Positions 1-6,048 of a stretch of 6,706 bases of DNA are shown piece by piece. The position numbers were made by a program, and so were the translations under genes. Numbering within the stretch: position 1 is the first letter of the stretch; the number at the start of each line of letters is the position of its first letter. The notes beneath the pieces are model-generated. The model did no database searches. It was not told the origin of the DNA and worked only from the letters and a program-made list of their open reading frames with translations. The stretch comes from an uncultured Coriobacteriaceae bacterium (lineage in GTDB: Bacteria > Actinomycetota > Coriobacteriia > Coriobacteriales > Atopobiaceae): contig CACXZL010000098.1 in the NCBI GenBank assembly GCA_902772085.1, forward strand, positions 1 to 6,706. The letters run 5' to 3'.

Positions 1-725
1 CCCAGCGTAACGATAGGCGTATTGAGGAAGTCCAGGAATACCGTAAGGGCGCCTATCTCAAAGAAGTTCACGCCATCCACGTCGTCACACAGTCGCTCAT
101 CGTCTTCTCGCACACGAATAAGCACCCAGACGGTAGCCCCCAACGCCACGAAGAAGCTAAAGGCCAGCGAGGTAGACACCGTCGCGAAGAGCACGTTGGC
201 AAACAAAAGCGCAATGCCCAGGCACACGGCAGCCCCCATACGCCGACGCCTGCCCATGAGCGACGTGGCCACACACGCCAAAGTGACCATGAGGATGAGA
301 AACAGTACCCGGATCTGGTCGATGTTGCACACCACAAGCAGAGGAACCAGCACGCTCAGATAGCCATGCCAATAGCGGGCATACTCCACTTGGGCTTCTT
401 TGCCCAATCCTTCGGCAAACTGCTCCACCCTACTGCCCTGGCCGACAAAATATGACCCCGCAAACGCACCCACGAAGGGATGCCCCACCGCATGCGAAGC
501 GATGTTGAGCGAGAGCGCAGTGGTAAAGCTGTCGAGATAGTCTACCTCCAAGTCAGCCGCAGGCCACGCCACGGGCCTGTCGCCCTCGGTTGCAAGAATA
601 CCTGCCGACTCCTCGAGCTGTCGTTGGATAGCAGCCCGAGGAACAAAAGAAACAATGACGAGCAGGAGAGAAAACAGACCAACGCACACCGCGTAGACTT
701 TCGCGTACCTCTTCAAGGCCTGCAC
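1..725 (-). CDS. Multi-pass membrane protein of unknown function (3' part cut off by window edge)
   Basis: An uninterrupted frame of 241 codons runs from a GTG at 725 to the left edge, with no stop, so the C-terminus is missing. I chose GTG 725 because AAAGGGGG (734-741) precedes it by 8 nt. The translation starts VQALKRYAKVYAVCVG and has a first membrane segment at about residues 8-29. A roughly 90-residue, probably extracytoplasmic, stretch follows and includes HAVGHPFVGAFAGSYF (about 78-93) and YARYWHGY (about 115-122). Further hydrophobic segments lie at about 123-157, 163-182 and 184-204, with an acidic loop (REDDERLCDD) after them. I recall YARYWHGY-type motifs from uncharacterised envelope membrane proteins of Gram-positives, often near glycosyltransferases, but I cannot name a family. 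It lies 113 nt downstream of tyrS on the same strand and could be read through from it. The coding call is fairly sure; the function is unknown. Confidence 0.75.
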   Translation of the reverse strand, partial: MQALKRYAKVYAVCVGLFSLLLVIVSFVPRAAIQRQLEESAGILATEGDRPVAWPAADLEVDYLDSFTTALSLNIASHAVGHPFVGAFAGSYFVGQGSRVEQFAEGLGKEAQVEYARYWHGYLSVLVPLLVVCNIDQIRVLFLILMVTLACVATSLMGRRRRMGAAVCLGIALLFANVLFATVSTSLAFSFFVALGATVWVLIRVREDDERLCDDVDGVNFFEIGALTVFLDFLNTPIVTL

Positions 726-776
726 GTCGCTTGCCCCCTTTGTACATCTCACAATACAAGGCCGTCTGCCATTGGC

Positions 777-838
777 GGTCAAATGGCAAAAGGGATTAGG
801 CCACTTTTGCCAAAAGGCTCTTTTGCCACCGGGCTTCT
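777..838 (-). other. tyrS / membrane-protein spacer with interlocking inverted repeats
   Basis: The spacer downstream of the tyrS stop carries four alternating half-sites. TGGCAAAAG (784-792) can pair with CTTTTGCCA (804-812), a 9-bp stem with an 11-nt loop. CAAAAG (811-816) can pair with CTTTTG (820-825), a 6-bp stem with a 3-nt loop. The middle sites CTTTTG/CAAAAG (804-816) are also mutually complementary, so alternative folds exclude each other. On the minus strand only three T residues follow the larger hairpin, so a classical terminator is not obvious. TTGACC (minus, 777-782) resembles a -35 box for the downstream gene, but no good -10 box follows at the normal distance. It may be a weak terminator, an mRNA-end hairpin or a regulatory switch. 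Confidence 0.4.
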
Positions 839-2056
839 CTATACCAGCCGTACAAACTTGCGTTTGCCGTGCTGAATGACGGTACCAGCCACAAGCGTCG
901 AGGGATCGACGTTGTATGCCTTGGCCGCCACCGCTTCGCCGTTGATCTTTACACCGCCGCCATCGATGAAGCGGCGTGCCTCGCCCACCGAGCCGGCAAG
1001 CTTCGCATCGGCCAGGAGCTTTGCCAAGTACACTTGTCCCTGATCATTCACCACGATGCTAGAGACGGGATACTCGGGAATGTCATCGGGTATCTCCGCA
1101 CGCTTGAACTGCGCGTCAAAGGCGTCCTGGGCCTTTTGCCCCATGCCCTCACCGTGATAGAGGTCCACGATGTTGCGCGCCAGCTGACGCTTACGTGCGT
1201 ATGGGTCGGCGGTGCCCGCCTTGAACTCACCTTCGATGGCGTCGATCTCGTCGATGCTCAGCGTGGAGCACAGACGGAAATACAGCGGTACGATTTCGTC
1301 GGCGATGCTCATCAACTTGCCGTACATGTCGTTTGGCTCGTCGGTAAGCCCCACGTAATTACCATAGGATTTGCTCATCTTTTTGTGGCCGTCGAGACCC
1401 ACAAGCAGCGGCACCGTCAGCGCCACCTGGGGTTCCATGCCCTCCGCGCGCATGAGGTCACGACCTGCGAGCAAATTGAAGATCTGATCGTTGCCACCCA
1501 TTTCCAGGTCGGCATCGATCACCACGGAATCATATGCCTGGAGCACCGGATATATAAACTCGTGCAAAGCTATGGACTGCTGGTTGGTATACCGGTTGTG
1601 GAAGTCCTCGCGCTCAAGGATACGGGCCACATTGAATTGCGACATGAGATGCAGCATCTTCTGCAGGTCGAGCGGCTTCAGCCACTCGCCGTTGTACACG
1701 ATGGTGGTCTTCTCGGGGTCAAGCACCTTGATGGCCTGCTCCACGTACGTCTTTGCATTGGCCTCCACCTGCTCCTCAGTCAGTGGCGGACGGGTACTGT
1801 CGCGCCCCGACGGATCGCCTATGAGGGCCGTTCCATTACCTATGATGAGCGTAACGCGATGCCCCAAATCTTGGAACTGGCGCATCTTGCGCAGCGGCAC
1901 CGCATGACCCAAATGCAAATCGGGACTCGTAGGATCCACGCCCAGCTTGATATTGAGTGGCGTACCCTTCTCAAGCTTCTTCTTCAGTTCGTCCAACGGC
2001 ACGATTTGCATGGTGCCGGAGGTGATGACTTTCAATTGCTCGTCAACTGGCAGCAA
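839..2056 (-). CDS. tyrS: Tyrosyl-tRNA synthetase (TyrRS), TTG start
   Basis: This class I aminoacyl-tRNA synthetase charges tRNA-Tyr with tyrosine using ATP, in the cytoplasm. With the TTG start at 2056 it is 405 residues, normal for a bacterial TyrRS. The Rossmann catalytic domain shows the HIGH-type motif HLGH at 48-51 within LGVDPTSPDLHLGH, then IIGNGTALIGDPSGR at about 71-85. Other tyrosine-site segments are LQAYDSV (172-178) and GGNDQIFN (187-194). KMSKS is at 226-230. An S4-type RNA-binding domain closes the protein (about 340-405, EARRFIDGGGVKINGE). The frame stays open to 2257, but the N-terminal homology begins at VDEQLKVITSG. GGGAGG (2065-2070) lies 8 nt before TTG 2056, and the upstream extension is translated palindrome DNA, so the long start is rejected. 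It appears to have its own promoter and leader. Identification is secure; the exact start is likely. Confidence 0.95.
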   Translation of the reverse strand: MLPVDEQLKVITSGTMQIVPLDELKKKLEKGTPLNIKLGVDPTSPDLHLGHAVPLRKMRQFQDLGHRVTLIIGNGTALIGDPSGRDSTRPPLTEEQVEANAKTYVEQAIKVLDPEKTTIVYNGEWLKPLDLQKMLHLMSQFNVARILEREDFHNRYTNQQSIALHEFIYPVLQAYDSVVIDADLEMGGNDQIFNLLAGRDLMRAEGMEPQVALTVPLLVGLDGHKKMSKSYGNYVGLTDEPNDMYGKLMSIADEIVPLYFRLCSTLSIDEIDAIEGEFKAGTADPYARKRQLARNIVDLYHGEGMGQKAQDAFDAQFKRAEIPDDIPEYPVSSIVVNDQGQVYLAKLLADAKLAGSVGEARRFIDGGGVKINGEAVAAKAYNVDPSTLVAGTVIQHGKRKFVRLV

Positions 2057-2064
2057 TGCTCTGT

Positions 2065-2070
2065 CCTCCC
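2065..2070 (-). promoter_or_regulatory. Shine-Dalgarno of tyrS that fixes a TTG start
   Basis: The minus strand reads GGGAGG followed by ACAGAGCA and then TTG. This is the only strong anti-16S match near the beginning of TyrRS homology. It is what selects TTG 2056 over the in-frame ATG farther upstream (about 2152), which would add an unrelated N-terminus. Confidence 0.75.
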
Positions 2071-2118
2071 ATCCGCTCGATGTACTTCGCACATCCTTCT
2101 GTCGATTGCGCACGCTCC

Positions 2119-2124
2119 ATAGTA
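2119..2124 (-). promoter_or_regulatory. Possible -10 element of tyrS promoter
   Basis: TACTAT on the minus strand (5 of 6 matches to TATAAT) would start transcription near 2112 and give a leader of about 55 nt. The region 17-18 nt upstream (TGGTTT, next to a T-run) is a poor -35 box. The position just downstream of the putative terminator at 2138-2164 makes biological sense, but the sequence support is modest. Confidence 0.3.
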
Positions 2125-2137
2125 GCGCACCCGTCCC

Positions 2138-2164
2138 AAAAAAACCACGCATCTCGAGACGCTG
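2138..2164 (-). terminator. Probable intrinsic terminator between glycosyltransferase gene and tyrS
   Basis: On the minus strand a short stem, GCGTC paired with GATGC around a TCGA loop, can be extended by CA/TG with a bulge. It is followed by GG and seven T residues (A-run 2138-2144 on the plus strand). It lies after the glycosyltransferase gene and palindrome A, and before the suspected tyrS -10 box. It would therefore end the upstream transcript. If transcription of tyrS instead starts farther upstream, it would act as an attenuator in the tyrS leader. The stem is short, so confidence is moderate. Confidence 0.45.
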
Positions 2165-2190
2165 CAAATGAAAACGACTTCCTTTGAACC

Positions 2191-2310
2191 GTTCACGCCC
2201 CAGCCCCAGTCCCTGCGCGTGCCAGCAGGCGGCTCCGCGCTCGCTTCGCTCGCTCACTTCGTGAGTCGCCGCTCGCTGACACGCGCAGGGACTGGGGCTG
2301 GGGTGTGAAC
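2191..2310. repeat. Long palindromic element, copy A
   Basis: This 120-bp quasi-palindrome has a left arm at 2191-2226 that is complementary to the right arm at 2275-2310 at 34 of 36 positions. One exception is a G-U pair on one strand and the other is a G-U pair on the opposite strand. The arms enclose a 48-nt centre. The centre contains a small stem (GCGGC 2229-2233 with GCCGC 2268-2272) and a perfect mini-hairpin CTCAC-TTC-GTGAG (2253-2265). The stretch 2229-2271 is identical to the core of copy B. The outer end GTTCACGCCCC is also shared, while the mid-arm sequence is different but still self-complementary. It begins 10 nt after the glycosyltransferase stop codon. No T-run adjoins either end, so it is not a standard terminator. 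Confidence 0.9.
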
Positions 2311-2320
2311 TATAAATCCT

Positions 2321-3352
2321 TTATTGCGGACCAGGATCATCCTCTTGGCGGCCCTTATCCGCACGGATGCCGAGTCTTCTGCTCTCAGCACGCTTGTAAC
2401 GATCCTCCTCGAAGGCACGGCCACATTCCAGCTCCCACGCGCGGCGCGAAGCCTTCACCTCTGTGTCGAGCACAAGTCCCACCGCAACAAACAATGCGGC
2501 AAGAATGCCAAAGCCCATTGCGAGAAACGCCGTGGGGAACCGTTGCACCAGTCCCGTATGCCGGAACTCAGCCACAACCGGCAGGCCGAGCACGAGACAC
2601 AATACGAGGCAGATAATCGCAAGCAGCAGAAAGAACGGAAGTGGACGATAGTCCTTGAAGAGCGATGCGATCATGCGCAACACCTTCATGCCGTCTGAAA
2701 ACGTGTTGAGCTTGGACTCGGAGCCTTCAGGCCGGTCGCGATAGTCCACCTCCACCTGCTCGATACGCCAGCGCTTATCCACGGCATGGATGGACAGCTC
2801 GGTCTCCAGCTCGAAGCCAGGGCTCAGCACGGGATACGTGCGCGCAAAGGGTCGACTCATGGCACGATAGCCCGTCATCACATCATGGTAGTCGAAACCA
2901 TAGAGCACACGAATGAGCCAACGCACCAGGCCGTTGCCGAAGCCATGGAACTGTCGCTTGTTTTCCTCGCCATAAGTGCCGTTTGAGAGGCGGTCGCCCA
3001 CCACGTGGTCCGCATGTCCGGCAAGAATCGGCCGCACGAGGCGCGGGGCCGCCTCCGCTGGATACGTGTCGTCTCCATCCACCATCAGATAGCAGTCCGC
3101 GTCTATGTCGCGAAGCATCTGCCGTACCGCGTTTCCCTTCCCTTGGCGTGGTTCGCGACGCACATGTGCACCGTGCTTGCGTGCAACGGCCGCGGTGTTG
3201 TCGGAGCTGTTGTTGTCGTATACCCACACCTCGGCACCGGGTAGCACGCGTCGGAAATCGTCTATCACTTTTCCTATGGTAACTTCCTCGTTGTAGCATG
3301 GAATGAGCACGGCCACACTACCTGGAGGAAGGGGTCTGGCGTTCTTCTTCAC
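2321..3352 (-). CDS. Family 2 glycosyltransferase, DPM1-like, with two C-terminal membrane segments
   Basis: A GT-A fold glycosyltransferase, probably moving a sugar from a nucleotide donor to a lipid carrier (polyprenyl phosphate) or an envelope glycan at the inner face of the membrane. From GTG 3352 it has 343 residues. VAVLIPCYNEEVTIGKVI (about 13-30) is the GT2 nucleotide-binding start. YDNNSSDNT lies at about 45-53 and GKGNAVRQML at about 71-80. MVDGDDTYP (90-98) holds the DxD-type metal site. ETELSIHAVD and DYRDRPEGSESKLNTFSDG follow in the acceptor region. Two membrane helices (about 237-260 and 274-296) and a charged 47-residue tail end the protein. I chose GTG 3352 because AGAGG (3360-3364) lies 7 nt upstream. 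The frame continues to a GTG at 3466 inside palindrome B, which would add 38 residues with no recognisable homology. The family is clear; donor and acceptor are unknown. Confidence 0.9.
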   Translation of the reverse strand: MKKNARPLPPGSVAVLIPCYNEEVTIGKVIDDFRRVLPGAEVWVYDNNSSDNTAAVARKHGAHVRREPRQGKGNAVRQMLRDIDADCYLMVDGDDTYPAEAAPRLVRPILAGHADHVVGDRLSNGTYGEENKRQFHGFGNGLVRWLIRVLYGFDYHDVMTGYRAMSRPFARTYPVLSPGFELETELSIHAVDKRWRIEQVEVDYRDRPEGSESKLNTFSDGMKVLRMIASLFKDYRPLPFFLLLAIICLVLCLVLGLPVVAEFRHTGLVQRFPTAFLAMGFGILAALFVAVGLVLDTEVKASRRAWELECGRAFEEDRYKRAESRRLGIRADKGRQEDDPGPQ

Positions 3353-3395
3353 GACAATACCTCTTCTTTTGTCTATACCGAGTCCTTGCAGCTCC

Positions 3396-3404
3396 ACAAT
3401 AGCA
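3396..3404 (-). promoter_or_regulatory. Possible extended -10 promoter of the glycosyltransferase gene
   Basis: The minus strand reads TGCTATTGT, a TGn plus TATTGT extended -10 box. TTCGCT lies 17 nt upstream as a weak -35 box. Transcription would start near 3389 and give a leader of about 37 nt before GTG 3352. A second weak candidate, TTGTGG-16-TATAGA, overlaps it and would start almost at the Shine-Dalgarno. Both are speculative. Confidence 0.25.
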
Positions 3405-3454
3405 CGTATAGCCAAAAAAGCGAATCGCGCCTTCAGCAAATCGTAGGCGTCTGC

Positions 3455-3589
3455 GGTACTCGTCACCGTTCACGCCCCTGGCCCCTGCGCCAGCCAGCAA
3501 GCGGCTCCGCGCTCGCTTCGCTCGCTCACTTCGTGAGTCGCCGTTTTGCTGGCATGCGCAGGGGCCAGGGGCGTGAACGGTGACGTACC
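3455..3589. repeat. Long palindromic element, copy B
   Basis: The left arm 3461-3500 pairs with the right arm 3546-3585 at 38 of 40 positions. After a 2-nt bulge the pairing continues with GGTA (3455-3458) and TACC (3586-3589). The core 3501-3543 is identical to the core of copy A over 43 nt. The mid-arm differs from copy A in sequence and length, yet both arms of B agree with each other. It fills most of the divergent spacer between the glycosyltransferase gene and the PBP gene and covers the GTG at 3466. The plus-strand right end sits about 70 nt before the PBP -10 box. No T-run follows on either side. Confidence 0.9.
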
Positions 3590-3657
3590 GGTGACGAACC
3601 ATACGGACATGTCATAAAAGCAATCAAAGCGCGGAACAAATTCTCATCAAGAGCATG

Positions 3658-3663
3658 TATAAT
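3658..3663 (+). promoter_or_regulatory. -10 box of the PBP gene promoter
   Basis: A perfect TATAAT preceded by ATG places the transcription start near 3670 and gives a leader of about 23 nt. The expected -35 region (around 3634-3640, GAACAAA) is a poor match to TTGACA, so the promoter may be weak or activator-assisted. Apart from palindrome B and this element, I see nothing else in the spacer 3353-3692. Confidence 0.55.
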
Positions 3664-3681
3664 AAGTTGCAATTGTCTAAA

Positions 3682-3688
3682 AAGGAGG
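3682..3688 (+). promoter_or_regulatory. Strong Shine-Dalgarno of the PBP gene
   Basis: AAGGAGG is followed by CAAC and then ATG 3693. It is a near-perfect anti-16S match with slightly short spacing, and it confirms the start. Confidence 0.85.
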
Positions 3689-3692
3689 CAAC

Positions 3693-5912
3693 ATGAGCGT
3701 TCGCAACCGTAGGGCTCGCAAGCACTCCCGCACCCACATCGTAGGCTTTGGCATCGCTGGAATACTTGGCTTTCTGGCTCTGCTCGTCATAGCGCTTGCA
3801 GTGTCGGCAGGCGCGCTGGTGAACTCGTGGCTGCTGAATTTGCCCGACTACCAGTCCGCAGACGCATATCTGGTAGCCGAGCCTACGCAAGTGTATGACG
3901 CAAGCAACAACGTGATCGCCGAGTATTACCTGCAAAACCGACGCATCGTGACAAAGGACCAGGTCTCGCCATACGTGCTCGCAGGCACCGTAGACACCGA
4001 AGACATTCGCTTCTACCAGCACAACGGCATTGACCCCCAGGGCATCGCCCGTGCAGTGCTCGTACAATTCACCGGCGGTTCAGAAGGCGCCTCCACCATT
4101 ACCCAGCAGCTCGTGAGAAACACCGTTCTCTCAGAGGAGCAGTTCGAGCAAACGCTCAAGCGCAAGGTTCGCGAGGCATACATCGCCATCCAGCTGGAAA
4201 AGAAATACTCCAAAGACCAGATCCTGATGATGTACATCAACACCATCTATTACGGCCATGCGGCCTATGGCATCCAAGCGGCATCGATTACCTATTTCAA
4301 CAAAGACGCGAAGAACCTCACGCTGGCCGAGGCCGCCTTGCTCGCCGGATTGCCCCAGTCTCCCTCTCGCTACGATCCCACGGAGAACCCTGAGCTGGCC
4401 ATCACGAGGCGCAACCTCGTCTTGGACCGCATGTACACCGCTGGCGACATCACCGAGGAGGAGTGCAAGGCCGCCCAAGCAGAGCCACTCACGCTTAACG
4501 AGGGAAGGGTCATGGACGAGCAGGGCCCCTATCCGTACTTCACGGACTACATCAAGCAGCTTCTCTTGCAGGACTTCGATCGGGACACCGTATTCCAGGG
4601 AGGCCTGAAGGTCTACACGACGCTTGATCCCTCCATCCAGACCATGGCAGAAGACGCGGTCAACGAACGCCTCACGGAGTATCACAACGACGAACTTGAA
4701 GCGGCACTCGTTGCAATCGACCCTGAGACCGGATATATCAAGGCGATGATTGGCGGGCGCGATTACAACGTCGATCAGTTCAACCTCGCCACGATGGCTC
4801 GCAGGCAGCCTGGCTCCAGCTTCAAAACCTTCACGCTCGCAGCCGCGATGAGCAATGGCATGAACCCAAACATCTTCGTAAACTGCAACTCGCCTCTACA
4901 GGTCACGCCTACGTGGAACGTGCAGAATTTCGGCAACTACAGCTATGGAAACATCATGCTTGCAGAAGCGCTCGCTCGCTCGTCAAATACCGGCTTCGTA
5001 CAAGTAGCCGAAGCGATCGGCGCCGAGAATATCATAGACTACGCAAAGAAGATGGGCATAGACGAGGATCTACCCGCCTACACATCCATCACGCTCGGCA
5101 CCGTGGGCATTCCTCCCGTGCAGATGGCCGAAGCCTACGCAACGCTCGCGACGGGCGGCATCCACCGAGATTCCGTTGCCATCACGAGGATCGAGGATCG
5201 CAATGGAAACAAAGTCTACGAGCATAGCGATTCACCAGAGAGGGTCCTTGACGAAGCCATAGCACAGGCTGAGACCGAAGTCCTCGAGACGGTCGTCGCT
5301 TCTCCCGATGGTACGGCCAACTCTATGAAGTCCCTGCTTACCTTCGATCAGCCCATCGCCGGGAAGACAGGCACGTCCGAGAACTACCGCGACCTCTGGT
5401 TCTGCGGCTACACGCCTCAGGTCTCTGTCGCTGTATGGTGTGGTTACCGCACTGAGTCCACCGTTTACCTGGACCGCACGATCGGCCATCCCGACACCGT
5501 ATCGTGCCCCATCTTTGCCTCTTTCACAAACCGCCTGCTCAACGGCATTGCTCGCAAAGAGTTCCCCACCACAAACGCCAAACCCGACTATCGCGAGAAT
5601 TCAAGTTGGGAGTTCTCAAATACCGACAAGTGGACAAGCTCGCGCGAAGACGGCGTCGTTTCCTCCTTAATCAGCAACGCCGGAAGCGCCGGCAACAATA
5701 ACAACTACAGCAATGACTATGGCAACGGATACGGAAGCAGCTATGGCTATGACTACAACAATTATGGCGGTTCCGGTTACACCGATTACAGCGGGTATGG
5801 CTCGACCGATTACAGCGGGTATGGCTCGACCGATTACAGCGGGTATGGCACCAATGCAACCTACGGCGGTGACACCTACGGAGGCTACGGTAACTACGGT
5901 ACCGGCTACTAG
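3693..5912 (+). CDS. Class A penicillin-binding protein (GT51 plus transpeptidase) with Gly/Tyr-rich tail
   Basis: A bifunctional peptidoglycan synthase of 739 residues. It polymerises lipid II into glycan strands and cross-links stem peptides outside the membrane. A short basic cytoplasmic tail (RNRRARKHSR) precedes one signal-anchor helix (about 16-42). In the GT51 domain, EDIRFYQHNGID (103-114) carries the catalytic Glu103. GASTITQQLVRN (132-143) and RKVREAYIAIQLE (157-169) are the other diagnostic motifs. In the transpeptidase domain the SxxK motif is SSFK (Ser375 nucleophile, Lys378), SxN is SSN (430-432) and KTG is 558-560. The activity of both domains looks intact. Residues 662-739 form a tail with 19 Tyr, 22 Gly and no Lys or Arg, partly encoded by perfect tandem repeats. 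It is transcribed divergently from the glycosyltransferase gene and convergently with argR. Class assignment is secure; which PBP1 paralogue it is cannot be said. Confidence 0.96.
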   Translation: MSVRNRRARKHSRTHIVGFGIAGILGFLALLVIALAVSAGALVNSWLLNLPDYQSADAYLVAEPTQVYDASNNVIAEYYLQNRRIVTKDQVSPYVLAGTVDTEDIRFYQHNGIDPQGIARAVLVQFTGGSEGASTITQQLVRNTVLSEEQFEQTLKRKVREAYIAIQLEKKYSKDQILMMYINTIYYGHAAYGIQAASITYFNKDAKNLTLAEAALLAGLPQSPSRYDPTENPELAITRRNLVLDRMYTAGDITEEECKAAQAEPLTLNEGRVMDEQGPYPYFTDYIKQLLLQDFDRDTVFQGGLKVYTTLDPSIQTMAEDAVNERLTEYHNDELEAALVAIDPETGYIKAMIGGRDYNVDQFNLATMARRQPGSSFKTFTLAAAMSNGMNPNIFVNCNSPLQVTPTWNVQNFGNYSYGNIMLAEALARSSNTGFVQVAEAIGAENIIDYAKKMGIDEDLPAYTSITLGTVGIPPVQMAEAYATLATGGIHRDSVAITRIEDRNGNKVYEHSDSPERVLDEAIAQAETEVLETVVASPDGTANSMKSLLTFDQPIAGKTGTSENYRDLWFCGYTPQVSVAVWCGYRTESTVYLDRTIGHPDTVSCPIFASFTNRLLNGIARKEFPTTNAKPDYRENSSWEFSNTDKWTSSREDGVVSSLISNAGSAGNNNNYSNDYGNGYGSSYGYDYNNYGGSGYTDYSGYGSTDYSGYGSTDYSGYGTNATYGGDTYGGYGNYGTGY
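5781..5849 (+). repeat. Tandem 24-bp repeat in the PBP tail
   Basis: The unit starts ACCGATTACAGCGGG and is present as two full copies (5781-5804, 5805-5828) and a third of 21 nt (5829-5849). All are identical. Each unit encodes eight residues, TDYSGYGS in phase. Identity at silent positions points to recent expansion by slippage rather than old duplication. Because 24 is divisible by three, copy-number changes keep the frame and only vary tail length. Confidence 0.92.
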
Positions 5913-5938
5913 CATGTGACGCCTCTATAGGAGCGGGC

Positions 5939-6004
5939 GCATTTGGGGTGCCATCCTTGTGTCGGTATAAAAGACCAGTTGCACAGGGATGGCACCCCAA
6001 ATGC
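5939..6004. repeat. 66-bp inverted repeat in the convergent PBP / argR gap, possible bidirectional terminator
   Basis: The left arm 5939-5961 (starting GCATTTGGGGTGCCATCC) pairs with the right arm 5982-6004 over 23 bp. The single exception is a T opposite G, which forms a wobble pair in the plus-strand RNA. The loop is 20 nt and AT-rich. It shares no core with the palindrome family at 2191, 3455 and 6610. Its position between two converging genes suits transcription termination on both strands, but neither side has an adjacent T-run. It could equally be a small non-autonomous mobile repeat. The rest of the gap (5913-6048) shows only a six-A run at 6016-6021, a possible U-tract for argR without a clear stem. 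Confidence 0.85.
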
Positions 6005-6048
6005 CCTTGATAAGCAAAAAAGGATCCGCCACCGAAACGTGCGATAGC

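Noticed and set aside
480..875. 131-codon plus-strand frame
   Set aside because: It runs antisense through the 5' part of the membrane protein gene and the spacer hairpins, with no ribosome binding site or recognisable domain.
869..2122. 417-codon open frame on the plus strand opposite tyrS
   Set aside because: It is the antisense shadow of tyrS. The translation is His/Leu/Arg-rich with no domain, has no ribosome binding site and no promoter, while the minus strand encodes a complete TyrRS.
2057..2190. T-box riboswitch in the tyrS leader
   Set aside because: No GGNACCGCG-type antiterminator sequence or specifier-loop arrangement is seen, and the leader is short.
2057..2257. N-terminal extension of TyrRS from an in-frame start at 2257
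   Set aside because: The first residues (MSERSERGAACW...) are translated palindrome A, the putative terminator lies inside the extension, and a strong Shine-Dalgarno precedes TTG 2056, where TyrRS homology begins.
4131..4685. 184-codon minus-strand frame inside the PBP gene
   Set aside because: It is antisense to conserved GT51 and transpeptidase coding sequence and shows no domain of its own.
5671..6000. Minus-strand frames rich in Cys/Arg/Ser or Val/Ile/Ala opposite the PBP tail
   Set aside because: Their odd composition comes from reading the Gly/Tyr tandem repeats backwards. They are shadows.
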